Position numbers and translations under genes: made by a program. From Blattamonas nauphoetae (taxonomy: Eukaryota; Preaxostyla; Oxymonadida): a stretch of 64,000 nt of DNA. The notes beneath the pieces are model-generated. The model was not told where the DNA came from and searched no databases. It saw nothing but the letters and a program-made list of their open reading frames with translations. Each line of letters opens with the position of its first letter. The first letter of the stretch is position 1. Shown here piece by piece: positions 1 to 11,133 of this stretch. Where the stretch lies: contig JARBJD010000318.1 in the NCBI GenBank assembly GCA_033064195.1, positions 1 to 64,000 on the forward strand, in the 5' to 3' direction.

Positions 1-148
1 ATTTTCATCCCATCCACCCTCAACATGGTAAACTTCGAGTGGATGGGAACTGGAGTGTGCCTATGAAAAGAATATATGAAAATAAAAACAAACTTGTGGA
101 AGCAGTGACGGGTCTGAAGGCCATCTGTGGTGTGGACCTGGCCAGATA
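1..148 (-). pseudogene. DDE-type transposase copy A, C-terminal part (continues off the left edge)
   Basis: Read on the minus strand these 148 bases are open throughout and continue the transposase that otherwise stops at 12604. The stretch containing HKFVFIFIYSFHRHT aligns with HEYVLI-FFTHSRHT of copy B (near 36.4 kb), and the alignment runs on past that point. The piece is therefore the downstream half of a gene cut by the 149-12601 insertion, not an independent gene. It runs off the window edge, so its end cannot be seen. Assignment to copy A rests on the frame and the similarity to copy B. Confidence 0.75.
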
Positions 149-259
149 CAGCTCGACTAGTTCTGAAATGCATTTTAATTGTTCAGAAATAGATTTTAAT
201 TATTCAGAAATGAACATAATTGTTCAGAAATGTACTTTAATTTTTCAGAAATGAACATA
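149..259 (+). repeat. Left terminal inverted repeat of the 12.45-kb element, outer part
   Basis: Starts CAGCTCGACTAGTTCTGAA and continues as degenerate repeats of TTCAGAAATGAACA with AT-rich spacers. It is interrupted at 260 by a nested element and resumes at 1557, running to about 1650. The matching right repeat lies at about 12383-12601 in inverse orientation. Confidence 0.85.
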
Positions 260-1556
260 CAGCTAAACTAGTTCTGAAATGAAGAAGAATAGTTCAGAAA
301 TGAAAATGATTGTTCAGAAATGAAGAGGAATTGTTCAGAAATGAAAATGATTATTCAGAAATGAAGAGGAATAATTCAGAAATGAAAATGATTGTTCAGA
401 AATGAAGAAGAATTGTTCAGAAATGAAAATGATTGTTCAGAAATGAACACGAATAATTCAGAAATGAAAATCAAATTCAACAGGCCTGAAAGACAAAACA
501 GTTCGAAAATTCATTCTTTTATAATGAAAGAACGGTTGCTCAAACGCTCAAAGTCAAAACAAATACGTTCTCGTGGTGTCAGAAATAAGTCCCGTCTCAC
601 ATCAAAACGGTGTGGTTTGCATCAGTATCTCAACAAAAGACACACACAGAAGGACAAACTGTATACTGAAGCGGTTTTGTAGAAAAACTTGAATGTTTGA
701 AATAGTGCGATGCGAAACTCACTTTTAATCCTGAACCCGCACAAATCGCACTTCTTTTTTCTTTGTAAATACAAGCGGTCCGACAAAAAGTGACAAAAAC
801 CTGAAAACAGGTGTTGAGAATCCAAATCTTCTGAACCAGAGAACAGATCTTCCCCAACTTTTGCATGACTCACATCAGAACAATCTGAAATCAAAAAGTA
901 CTAAATGTGAATCACCTCACAAACTGTTCTCGGATGGATTGTGGTGAAGATTGGTCAACTCGCTGAAATACAATCGAATTTGTGCAGGTTTAGGGATCAT
1001 GCGCTGGTTTTCATGGCGCTTTAACTTGACAAATTCCCAACATTTAATCACAATTGATAAACCATGGCTTTTTACCAGATACTCAGCTGTCTGTATGGAT
1101 GAACCTGATGAGTACTATTCTCTCATTCTTTTATCTTTGACATTCTCATTTGAGATTGTTCATCGTGATCTGTTCGTTGAATCTGTATTTAGTGGAATGG
1201 TGGAGCAACGTCAGTACATCCGATAACCTTTTCTCAGTGGAATCAATGAAATACCAGACTTGTTTTCATATCTGAATTATTCGTGTTCATTTCTGAACAA
1301 TCATTTTCATTTCTGAACAATTCTTCTTCATTTCTGAACAATCATTTTCATTTCTGAATTATTCCTCTTCATTTCTGAACAATCATTTTCATTTCTGAAC
1401 AATTCCTCTTCATTTCTGAACAATCATTTTCATTTCTGAATTATTCCTCTTCATTTCTGAACAATTCCTCTTCATTTCTGAACAATCATTTTCATTTCTG
1501 AACTATTCCTCTTCATTTCAGAACTATTCTTCTTCATTTCAGAACAAGTCTACCTG
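260..1556. mobile_element. Nested TA-flanked Tc1/mariner-like non-autonomous element
   Basis: Ends with CAGCTAAACTAGTTCTGAA (left) and the inverse of CAGGTAGACTTGTTCTGAA (right), flanked by TA at 258-259 and 1557-1558. The inverted repeats are about 220-300 bases and built from alternating units of about 20 bases, TTCAGAAATGAAAATGATTG and TTCAGAAATGAAGAGGAATT. It sits inside the left terminal repeat of the larger element, and its ends resemble that element's ends, so the two are related. The interior (about 480-1240) has only short open frames and no transposase motif, so it is probably mobilised in trans. Confidence 0.8.
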
Positions 1557-1660
1557 TAATTGTTCAGAAATGAACAGAGATTGTTCAGAAATGAACAGTG
1601 ATTCTTCCCAAATGAACAGTGATTTTTCTGAAATGAATACTAATTTTCATAAATGAAGGA
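1557..1660 (+). repeat. Left terminal inverted repeat of the 12.45-kb element, inner part
   Basis: Resumes after the nested element with TTGTTCAGAAATGAACA-like units and degrades by about 1660. The inner units, ending in AACAGTGATTTTTCTGAAATG, match the inverse of the right repeat near 12.40-12.45 kb. This confirms that the repeat was continuous before the nested insertion. Confidence 0.7.
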
Positions 1661-1783
1661 TCAAAATGAGTTGTCCAGATGCAATTTAGAAGCTATATTC
1701 AGGCTTCTGAAAAATGAAAAAGGTTGATCGGACCCTTAAATTGTCTAAAAATTACGCGTAGCCATTTCCAATTGCGACATCAG

Positions 1784-2500
1784 ATGATAAACGGAGAAGA
1801 TTTTTCTGGAAAATCATCGCGAAATTTCATGGAACGCTCCTTTTCTCTCATCGATGATGAATCTGAGACTGACGAGTCTCAAAACTCATCGATCACCGAA
1901 AGACAAATACAATACCAATCTCTCAACGAATCGGATGGATGGTTCTTTGGTGATGAAGTTGTTGATTGTGAATCTGGGATGGAAAGTCAGCAGGATGGGC
2001 TTCTCACAGGCGGATTCAGTCAGGATTTTATTCGAACAAGTCTCAAACGATCGAAAGATGAACTTCGAAGACTCTTGCCAGAAAGAATTGAAGCAGTTGA
2101 TAGTGCAAGCCCACCTGAACCTCTTCTTCCACAAGATCCTCATGAGTTTGTTGAACTACCAGCTCCTCAGAATAAGGAGGAGCAGTTGTCCGAACAAGGT
2201 GAGGCGCTGTCCGTCCTCGGACAGCGCCTAATTAGGAGGTCACAGCTCGTAAGTTTTGAAAAGGGTGGGATCGAACGAAGTTATTGAAAAGACTGTGAAG
2301 TGGATTGATACATCATGTAACAAGATCAAATGGATCTGTTACCTTGATTGCAGGTGAAATGTGAGAGATACTTTCATTCTCTAACAGTTAATCTTGATCG
2401 ATCGAACTCATTGGCAATGGAGGATAAATATAGGGCAGAAAGGGCTGATGTTTCCGCCTGGAAAAGCTCAATCGAAAGAGTCGTTGGTGGAGGAGAGTAG
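1784..2500 (+). CDS. Hypothetical acidic protein, two exons, 203 aa
   Basis: Exon 1 is 1784-2248 (155 codons from the first in-frame ATG) and exon 2 is 2354-2500, ending in TAG. The 105-base intron begins GTAAGT and ends TTGCAG, and both exons join in phase 0. The protein is serine- and glutamate-rich, with a DPHEFVELPAP segment before the junction and a charged C-terminus containing EDKYRAERADVSAW. No family is recognised. The gene lies inside the 12.45-kb mariner-type element, so it is either cargo or part of a further unrecognised insertion. An upstream start in the same frame is possible. The precise in-phase splice is the main support. Confidence 0.5.
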
Positions 2501-2604
2501 GTGACAAGTGAGGGTGATGAGTGGATGTGACAAGTGAGAGTGAGGAGTGGATGTGACGAGTGAGGGTGATGAGTGGATCTGACGAATGAGGGTGATGAAT
2601 GGAT
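2501..2604 (+). repeat. 26-base minisatellite, four units
   Basis: Four head-to-tail units of the form GTGACAAGTGAGGGTGATGA plus GTGGAT, directly after the stop codon of the preceding gene. Units differ at one to four positions. Confidence 0.85.
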
Positions 2605-2819
2605 GTGAGGATGGCGGATGCAATTTTATCCTATATGCTATGGAAAATTAGGAAGTCAGCTAGAAGTGTGTAGACAATGAGTGATGAATGTCTTGAGACA
2701 CAAACCAACGACTAGGAGAATCAATGTAATCACAACGCGGATGGAGAACGATGTTGTGTTGAAGCTCGACATCGTATGAATTTGGTGGAGCAGTTCCTGT
2801 TACTGTGGGGTCAAGTCAC

Positions 2820-3417
2820 TTCGACCTTTCTTCTTTTTGTTTTCCTTCTCCTCTGCCTCCGCCTTCTTCTTTTCTTCTGCTTCTATCTTCACTTTTTATG
2901 ACTTCGTCTCTTCCTTCTCATCATCATCTTCATCATTCTTGTTCTTCCCCGTCATTTCGGCAATTTGTTGGAGCGACATCCCTGCATCTGCATCATCGTA
3001 ATCTTCTGAGGATTCATTCCTTGTGAAATCAGCTCCATCTTCAGCTTCTCCTCCTCATTCTCCTCTCCTTGAGTCGATCCCAACTCCATCTCGTTTTCGT
3101 TGAATCCAGCCTTGTCATTCGTTCATTGTGTTCATGTGCGATTGAGCTGTCGGAATCCCAAAGTGTGTCGACACGACTGTGTCGCCATCAATTCCTCCAT
3201 CTGTATTGTCCAGCCTTTGCTTCAGACGCAACACATCATCTTTCCGCCCAATGGAGATCTGGAAGGAGATTTCTCTTCGCTCCTTCTTGAGTGAAGAGAC
3301 GGTCTGAATGTATTGAGTAAGGAGAACAGTCATTGGTATGATGATGGACGCAATACCCACAATGATCGAAGCGTACTGAATCATCAACGATTGTGCCTCT
3401 GAATTGGTTGTGATCAC
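2820..3417 (-). pseudogene. Fragment of a membrane protein with an acidic, charged tail
   Basis: On the minus strand, 3417-3115 encodes one hydrophobic span (ASIIVGIASIIIPMTVLL) followed by a basic, heptad-like stretch. Downstream to about 2820 the coding character continues in more than one frame, with acidic and lysine-rich segments such as DYDDADAGMSLQQIAEM and AEEKKKAEAEEKENKK. The frame changes could be introns or decay. There is no ATG at the upstream edge, so an upstream exon is likely. Family unknown. It lies inside the 12.45-kb element. Confidence 0.35.
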
Positions 3418-3419
3418 AT

Positions 3420-4616
3420 AATACAGAAGAGGCGGGACACCAGGCCATTAACTCCTGTTGGACACGTTCTAACTGACGTCCAATGGTACGGAAAGAGCCG
3501 GAATAACAATGGAGATGAATACTGATGGTATGAGTTGTCTTATCTCATCTCTTTCAGTCCTTAACAGGTTGCGGTTTGATTGGGATATCCACGCCACACT
3601 AATGAAGAGAATGAGATCGATAAAGTGTAAAAACAATGGAGATACACACTGATGATGTGATTTTTCAAACATCATTCCATTATGATGTCATACATTGTGA
3701 GGAGAAACGGCTTTTGAAAGCTGTACTGATTTCCATGAATTTGGATTCACTTGAGACAAGAATGATGTGAAGCAGGACAATAGAATGCTTGAATCGACAA
3801 GTGAATTCAAATTGCGATTTAAGAGGTTCTGAGAGAAAATGGAAGACGAAGACAAATTAAGATGGGGAGGACGATCCGGACATGTCCAGGACTGGACACT
3901 TTTGTCCGTTTTCAACTGATCACTATTGGATTGTGAAGAAATTTAAACAATTCATTTTTCAACAAATGAGCGGATGTCCAAGATTGGACATGCTTGGACA
4001 TTCTCACCAATTTATGGGATTTTGTCCGAATTCTCTAATACACGTTTTCATTTTTTGAAAGACGAAATATGAATAAATTCAACATTTTGGGTGATTTAAT
4101 GAAAGAATTTGGAGGATTGAACATTGATTTATGCCAGAGGAATCACTTCTGTTTCGACTTGGACAGGGTCTCTGTCCGATGTCCGATGAGAAGGAGGTTT
4201 TGTCCGTCCGTTGCTCATCCTTACCTCAGAAGATGAAACGTGGTCGTCCAACTTCTCGTCCTGCCCAGGCCTCTCCAAAAGGTCTCCATAATTTGCACGA
4301 GATTTGGTGTCTATTTGAGAATGAAGAGAAAAAGGAAGAAATGGAATTGGTTTTAATCAGGAATCATGTGAGAAGATCCAAACTCTCGTTTGGTGTCTAT
4401 TTCATCACTGTCATGTGAAATAAAAAAGTGCAGGATAGATCGAGATTATCTTGCGGAAATTAGCCGAAACGCATTATTCAGACCAACTCGATGTTGAAAG
4501 TGTTTGTTTTCTCCTCATTTCCTCTATTGGTTATTGATAGTCTCTAAATTACCAGCTCTGATCCTCATCCACATTCATTCCGCGATACTGTTCCCTATTC
4601 TCTGTTTTCCCCTCGT
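3420..4616. other. No gene recognised
   Basis: Contains short open frames on both strands, the longest a lysine- and glutamate-bearing frame at 4131-4418 (+) that lacks any motif I know. Several TTGGACA / TGTCCGA words cluster between 3870 and 4200. Nothing here is supported as a gene. Confidence 0.4.
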
Positions 4617-5869
4617 ATGATACTTCACTTATCACCACCGTGCACATATATTGAGGAAATTGTCATAAATGAAAGAAAACTCCAGGATGAAGAACCAAAC
4701 GGTAAAGATCGAAATACAACCCTTCCGAACAATCCCCATCGTATCCACGAACAAGATCTGAGGAAGATACTCGAACTACTTCTCGACACTCACCGGAACA
4801 ACCCATTATTCTCCCAAACACAGCAGTTTTCTCGAATTGAGTTTAGATCTCCCTCAAAGAATCAAATATCAGGAAACCAGAAGGAATGGAAAGTGTGATT
4901 TCAGATGGCCAGTTTGCATCTACGGAAGAGGAACAAGTGTGATGAAGAAACATCAAGTTTTGATTGAGAAATCTTCAGTTTCTCTAAATTGAACTCTGCT
5001 CGTTTTGGCAACGATGCACATTCAGATTCCAATCAAAAGACGAAACGAGGAAGAACTCTGAGCACTGTTGATTGAAGATTCGTCAGTGTCATTGCAGAAC
5101 TGTTGTTTCAAGCTGGCGATACATGATTCACAATTTTGTTCCGAAGACAGAAAGAAATCAGATCCATACGACACGGATGATTCAACACAACAACTAAATC
5201 ACGAGGCCATGGAGGATATTGCCCTCGTTACATTCAACCACACTCTCGAAAGGGACGAATCCTATCGAATCGAATCTGGTTTCGTCACAACTGGATTTAT
5301 CCAAAATGGTGACGGCTGATGGTATTATTGTCACATTTGAACATGGTGACGAAGAAACTGAGGGCATGCAGGGAGTTTCCTGTTCATTGTCTGCAATTTA
5401 AGTTTGAAATGGAAGTCCACCGTTCTATCCACGGAAGAAACCTGGCTGGTACTTATCCCAGGAATTGTTTGGATACTGGATGGAAAGAGCTCCAAATCCT
5501 TTTGGAACGGTGAACCGCGATTTGAACTTTGGGGGCTCGATTATCAGTTTGAACAACTCATTCCTGTACTACCACACCCGCGGTCCTCAAACACCTCTCT
5601 CCAACGCCAACATCATCAAGGAGAACATCAATCCAGGTCAGAGCGATCATGTCAGTGTTGAGTATACCACATCCAACGCAACGAACAGTGACACCGTTAT
5701 TCTAACTTACTGCAACTTCCTGGACATCTCAACAACGGTGAAAGGAGGAGCGATCTTTTTTGACAGGATCCTGTCCAAGATTCATTTAAAACACTGCAAC
5801 TTCGTCCGAGTGTGTTCGAACAGTGGTAGCGCCTTGCTTACCAGCCAATTCAACGATCTGACATCTTGA
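4617..5869 (+). pseudogene. Beta-helix surface-protein-like remnant
   Basis: The best part is 5465-5869 (+). It reads with regularly spaced short beta-strand segments such as VILTYCNFLDISTT, KGGAIFFD and IHLKHCNFVRVCSNSGSA. This N-x-C-x-F and GGA-I pattern is typical of right-handed parallel beta-helix repeats in large protist surface proteins. Upstream, 5068-5319 and 5219-5401 look coding in different frames, with SVSLQNCCF fitting the same repeat style, so the region is either intron-broken or decayed. No signal peptide or membrane anchor can be assigned. Family-level confidence is modest, and gene boundaries are unknown. Confidence 0.4.
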
Positions 5870-6013
5870 CATCTGAATATTTCTGATTGTGTGTTACAGG
5901 AAAGACGAACCACAACCTGAACAGGCTACACATTCAAATGCAACAACACACACGATCTTCACGTTTCTGATTGCTTGATGACTCGACGTCTCGCATTTTC
6001 AGGATAGCCGGAG

Positions 6014-9000
6014 TGACAGGCTAAGCTGGTGCTGCCCGGAGAGGGCCAGATGTTCGAAAGCACGGCGCCAGTTAATCTCAGCGTTTCGTCACCCGTAGCT
6101 CCGATTGGGCACACGACAGAGATCCACCTGACTAACATCAACCTCACTTCTGTCACGCGGAAGGCACATCTGAGCGAGTTCGATCGAGTCCACAGGTTCA
6201 GGCTGAGCAAAACCATCCCAATCTGACCAAACTTTGCACGTTCTCGTCGGACAACGTTTTCAACAAGATCGAGCAGCTCCGAATGATCTTCCCACCGAAC
6301 TCTTCCCATCACCGCCCTCGGCGACCACACCTACCCCTTCGCCCCCAGCCTCGTCCAGTTCACGCGCCAGCTCGTCGTCCAGCTCGCTTCGGAGCTACAT
6401 CCGCAGTGGACGTCGGTGGGTGACGAGTCGGACGATGGGAGTGTGTATTCGGACGACATGGACGACATGCCAATGTCCAGCCCGTCCACACGCAATCCGA
6501 TCGACTCCCTCTGCACCATCCAGTTCGGGGATGCTCTGGCAGAGGCTCTCTCCCTTCTCTTTTTCGCTCTTCTGAAGGAGATAGGGCAGGAAGGCGTGCG
6601 GTCGGCCGACGAAGGTCAAGAGACTTCGTTCTTCTCCGAAATGAACACGTTCTGGGCCCAGATGGGAGAGTACAACTCGTCGCTGCTGTCTCGGAAGAAG
6701 AAGCTGATCGCATGAAAGCCCTATCTCGCTCTCCATCTCCACTCCACAAATTAGGCCTCGCCAAACACGTCGCACTTCCTCGTAGCGCAGGATAGCCTCA
6801 ACATCACCATTCTGAACAAGCTGCCCATCCTGCCCAACTTCATTCCCGACACCACGTCGAAGGAGTACGCGATGAAGGTCACGGGGGTTGGAAGGAGGAA
6901 CTGGAAGAGTGGAACTGCCTTCTTCCGCATCCTCCCCATGCTCTCCTCTCTCGTCCTCTCCTCGTCTACGCCACTCCCCACGCTTCCTTCTTCACTGCCC
7001 TGTTCGCTCGGTGACATCGAGTGTAGTGTGAATATAATATCCACCTGCGTGCCTCGTCGCCCTTCCTCCTTCTCCACGTGTACCATTCTCTTTGTTTCTT
7101 CGTCTGTCTCGGCGGCGTCGCTGTCCGCACGCTGATCAGGCAGTACCATCCCGCTGTCCTCCTCTTCCTGGCTGACCATTCGGCAGCGGTGGGGCAGAGG
7201 TCCAGAGCAACCTGATCATGTGGCTGGTCAACTCCCTCTTCTCGGACGTCCACGCCATCGACCAAGGCCGGATGGATCTGCTGAGATCGCCTGTTTGGAT
7301 CGTCTCGCTCGTCCAGGCAGCCGAAGGGATGTGTGCCAGACGGAACCTGCTCGTCCTTCTTGTCGACTACAGCTTCATGCAGCTGCAGAAGGACGAGGAG
7401 AAGAAGCAGCCGAGCCCCAGCACACCCGCCTCCACGCTGCCCCTGTCTGTGGACGAGGTGGAGCAGGCGTTGGAGCTATTCCGATGGGCCAAGGCGGAGG
7501 TTGTGGTGCTGTTCATGTTTGTGTCGGCGCTGTCGGCGAGTGCCCAGTCACTCTTCATCAACTATATCTTCGTCAAATCAGACTAGACGAGCCAGTCAGC
7601 CCCTCTGCCCATCAAATCGCAGGCGATCAACAAGACGAGAGTAGTTGGAGTGTATTCGCGGCTCTCTTCCCTCACAGACACGTTCCGATTGGTCTGTCTT
7701 CTCTTTTCTCATCTTCTTCAGTTCTCCCACAGCAACGCTGTCCTCCACCAACATCCCCTCGTCCTCACTGCCCTCGCCGCGTTTTCGCAGTCTCCGAACT
7801 TTTGGGAGATGAACCAGGCACGACTGATGCTACTCAACCTCTACTCGTCGCTCCCGTTCTTCGTCAGCAAGCACAGGACACTCATCTTCAAGAAGAGCGA
7901 GCGGTGTTCGAAGCCAAGCACAAAGTGACCTGCCTCGACGTGGTGATCAGCTGGCGCGTGATGACCGGGATGAGCATCCTTGCTCCGCTCGGTGATCAGG
8001 TCGACTTCACCCAACTCTTCACCATCAACCAGTGTCCGCGTGCCAGCTCTCAAAATGCGAGCTGCTGCTCGTTCAGCCTTCCTCCGCCGCTGTTGTTCGA
8101 CGTCTCGCTCCGATTCCGTCCACATCCGTACAGCAGAAGAGATGCTGCTGTTCGACGTCGAGCTCCGATTCCGTCCACATCCGTACAGCAGAAGAGATGC
8201 TTCTGTTCGACGTCGAGCTCGAAGGGTGGTGGGACTGCTATGTGGACTAGAGGACGAAGCTTCGTCACCACGTCACCATCACCCCGCAGTTACATCTCAC
8301 CACAACCTCCCGCTCGGCCGTCGAAGACAGCGACGCTGCCCTTCGCATCATCTACAGCCTCGCTCTCCCCACTCCACACCCGCATCATAGGTCCACCTCG
8401 TCGCGTGTGCTTGATGATGTGGTCAACGTCCTCGCTGTAGTCGTGCAGGAGAAGAACACGCCAGTCCAGACAATCATCCACGTCCACATAATCACCAATC
8501 TGTTCGAGAAGTCGCCGCACTCGTTGAGAAGGCACTCGACAAGCGTGCTCTGAACTTGAGCAGAGATAACCGCAACGAGATGCAAATGGCTGCTCGGCAG
8601 AACACGTCGCCCTCCCGATCCATCCTCACCTGCTCACACCACCCCTCTCGACTCCAGTTCAGCTCAGTCCCCGCATTTTACGTATGATCCGACGCCCCCG
8701 ACACAGCCCTCTTCTCCCCACACTCACCCATCGTCCCCAGCTTCGACACCCCATGCACCTGCTGCTCGGCGGGAAGGGCACGGTGCAGATCGACCACCTC
8801 CTCCACATCCGCACAGACACTCTCCGCCTCTTCACCTCCGTCTTCCTCCGCTGCTCAATGAGTTCAAGCAGGCTGGCATCCACCAGCAATCCAACGTCGA
8901 GTTCTTCCAAATGAGGATGGGCCAGAAGGACCCAGCCATCGCGCTGTTTGTTTCTGTTTCGCTTTTTATTCTCTTCAGGGTTGCTGCTCAGTTTTTGAAA

Positions 9001-9027
9001 GGGCATTCATTCCTTCGGAAGGACTGA
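6014..9027 (+). pseudogene. Large unrecognised host gene, multi-exon or decayed
   Basis: A GC-richer block with coding segments on the plus strand that hop between frames. They include EGQMFESTAPVNLS (about 6.05 kb), SDDGSVYSDDMDDMP (6.43 kb), DSLNITILNKLPILPNF (6.80 kb), a long helical segment containing MWLVNSLFSDVHAIDQGR (7218-7586), PLVLTALAAFSQSPNFW (7.76 kb), VQTIIHVHIITNLFEK (8.46 kb) and FFQMRMGQKDPAIALF (8.91 kb). The alpha-helical, leucine-rich character suggests a helical-repeat protein, but I cannot name it. Some frame changes may be introns. One clearly follows a 55-base tandem duplication near 8.1 kb. The whole block lies within the 12.45-kb mariner-type element. Confidence 0.45.
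8095..8215 (+). repeat. 55-base tandem duplication, about 2.2 units
   Basis: The segment containing CCGATTCCGTCCACATCCGT recurs 55 bases later (first at about 8110, again at about 8165), followed by a partial third start. The unit length is not a multiple of three, so the duplication shifts any frame through it. Confidence 0.85.
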
Positions 9028-9293
9028 CATTTGTCTCATATTTGTCGTTGTTGGATTTATTGAAGGGAGAAATCAAGAACTCGAGAGGATGTGCAATGCG
9101 GACGAAGAGTGAATGAAGAGCGAACGGAGGGCGAACTGAAGACGAAAACAGCACGAACACTACGTGAACGGATTACGAACGGAGGGAGAACGAATTGGAT
9201 TCTTCGAAGAGTTGAGTGAACGGATTATTGTTTATTATCGACCTGCCTCCTCTCATCACAGGATTTAATTGTGTGTTTTGGAATATCCTTCTA

Positions 9294-10861
9294 CAGTCGG
9301 TCGGAATGTTGAGGAATTTGTAACTCGTCATGTCAAACGTAAAACTGTAGAATTGCATTTTTCATCAAAAAGGAAAAAAGTGTCAAACCTCTGTCTGTCT
9401 CATGTGTCGACATTCGATTATCTTTCAAAATTTTCATTCAAAATTCCATATCAAGATTTCTACATCATTGTTGAGCACATTCTTCAACTTTTTTCGTGAT
9501 CGTGTGCTGAGAGAATGAGGAGAGTATTCGATTGGAAAAAAGAAGACAACAAAGGACGATACCGGAACAACTCAGAGAAGACATAGGGTGCTGGGCGCAT
9601 TCAAGGGTCTCGTACAACCAGCTTGGGAAAAATGATGATCCAGTCGTGGAGGAAGAAAAGAGCGTATTTTCAAGGAATCAGAAAGCAGTGTACTATGCTT
9701 GATAAAAGAAGACAGTAGAAGAGAAATATCATGAAATCAAACCTAAATTTTTGATAGAGAATCAGAGAAAACACATCGTTTGGAAATCCGAAGAGCAAAC
9801 CCATCTGACTTTACTAGACTCGATTCAAAACAGATTGTCCAAATTTCAAGAAGTCTGAGGGGAGCTTGTTGAACAGTGATACACAGATTTGATGATGTTC
9901 AATTCGGTTCGCATATCCAATTTTGTCTCACAAAGTTCCATCCACTCCGGTTTATCAACACGAGTGGAGACGACTTTCAACAGAATGAGAGATTTGCATT
10001 GATGTCTGGAACTAATTGGTTTGCCGTCTTAATAATTTTGCCAGCCAACAATGTGAATTTCTGAAATCTACACAATTTTGACTCTATTTTCATCTCAAAC
10101 TTTGAAAGTACAACTTCAAAGCAATTAAACGGCAAACCAATTAGTTCCAGACATCAATGCAAATCTCTCATTCTGTTGAAAGTCGTCTCCACTCGTGTTG
10201 ATAAACCGGAGTGGATGGAACTTTGTGAGACAAAATTGGATATGCGAACCGAATTGAACATCATCAAATCTGTGTATCACTGTTCAACAAGCTCCCTCAG
10301 ACTTCTTGAAATTTGGACAATCTGTTTTGAATCGAGTCTAGTAAAGTCAGATGGGTTTGCTCTTCGGATTTCCAAACGATGTGTTTTCTCTGATTCTCTA
10401 TCAAAAATTTAGGTTTGATTTCATGATATTTCTCTTCTACTGTCTTCTTTTATCAAGCATAGTACACTGCTTTCTGATTCCTTGAAAATACGCTCTTTTC
10501 TTCCTCCACGACTGGATCATCATTTTTCCCAAGCTGGTTGTACGAGACCCTTGAATGCGCCCAGCACCCTATGTCTTCTCTGAGTTGTTCCGGTATCGTC
10601 CTTTGTTGTCTTCTTTTTTCCAATCGAATACTCTCCTCATTCTCTCAGCACACGATCACGAAAAAAGTTGAAGAATGTGCTCAACAATGATGTAGAAATC
10701 TTGATATGGAATTTTGAATGAAAATTTTGAAAGATAATCGAATGTCGACACATGAGACAGACGGAGGTTTGACACTTTTTTTATTTTCGATGAAAAATGC
10801 AATTCTACAGTTTCAGGTTTGACGTGACGAGTTACAAATTCCTCAACAGTCCGACCGACTG
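9294..10861. mobile_element. Fold-back (palindromic) Tc1/mariner-like element, copy 1
   Basis: 1568 bases, flanked by TA at 9292-9293 and 10862-10863, ending CAGTCGGTCGG on both sides. The two arms are inverted copies of each other for about 735 bases, leaving a loop of only about 100 bases near 10.03-10.13 kb. A near-identical element lies at 44188-45756. There is no transposase, so this is a long-armed MITE or foldback element. It sits within the 12.45-kb element. Confidence 0.9.
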
Positions 10862-11133
10862 TATTGTTTTGATGTCTCTAATGGCATTTGTGATTATTCT
10901 CAATTCCCAACGTTGCCTTGATGTCAGTATACTGGATAAAATAATGTATTGTCGTGCCAACTCAACACGATGACTTCTGAGCCTTTGAGTGAGAGTCGGA
11001 GTAAATGGTGGGTGCGATCATACATTCCAAGCCACCACGTGCTATCGGACAAAAAGCGACCAGAATTATCACTATTTGAATTTCTTCATACCGAATTCTC
11101 ACCAGCGACCATTTTCTCCACCGAGCGGCCATT

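Noticed and set aside
150-1640. CRISPR-like array from regularly spaced TTCAGAAATGAA repeats
   Set aside because: The units are terminal inverted repeats of TA-flanked transposons, present in both orientations. The spacers are themselves repetitive, and the genome is eukaryotic in type.
9269-9499. Open frame in the fold-back arm (EEFVTRHVK...VEHILQLF), repeated in inverse orientation and in copy 2
   Set aside because: It lies in a palindromic arm, so it appears four times by duplication. It has no start context or motif, and its persistence is explained by the young age of the element.
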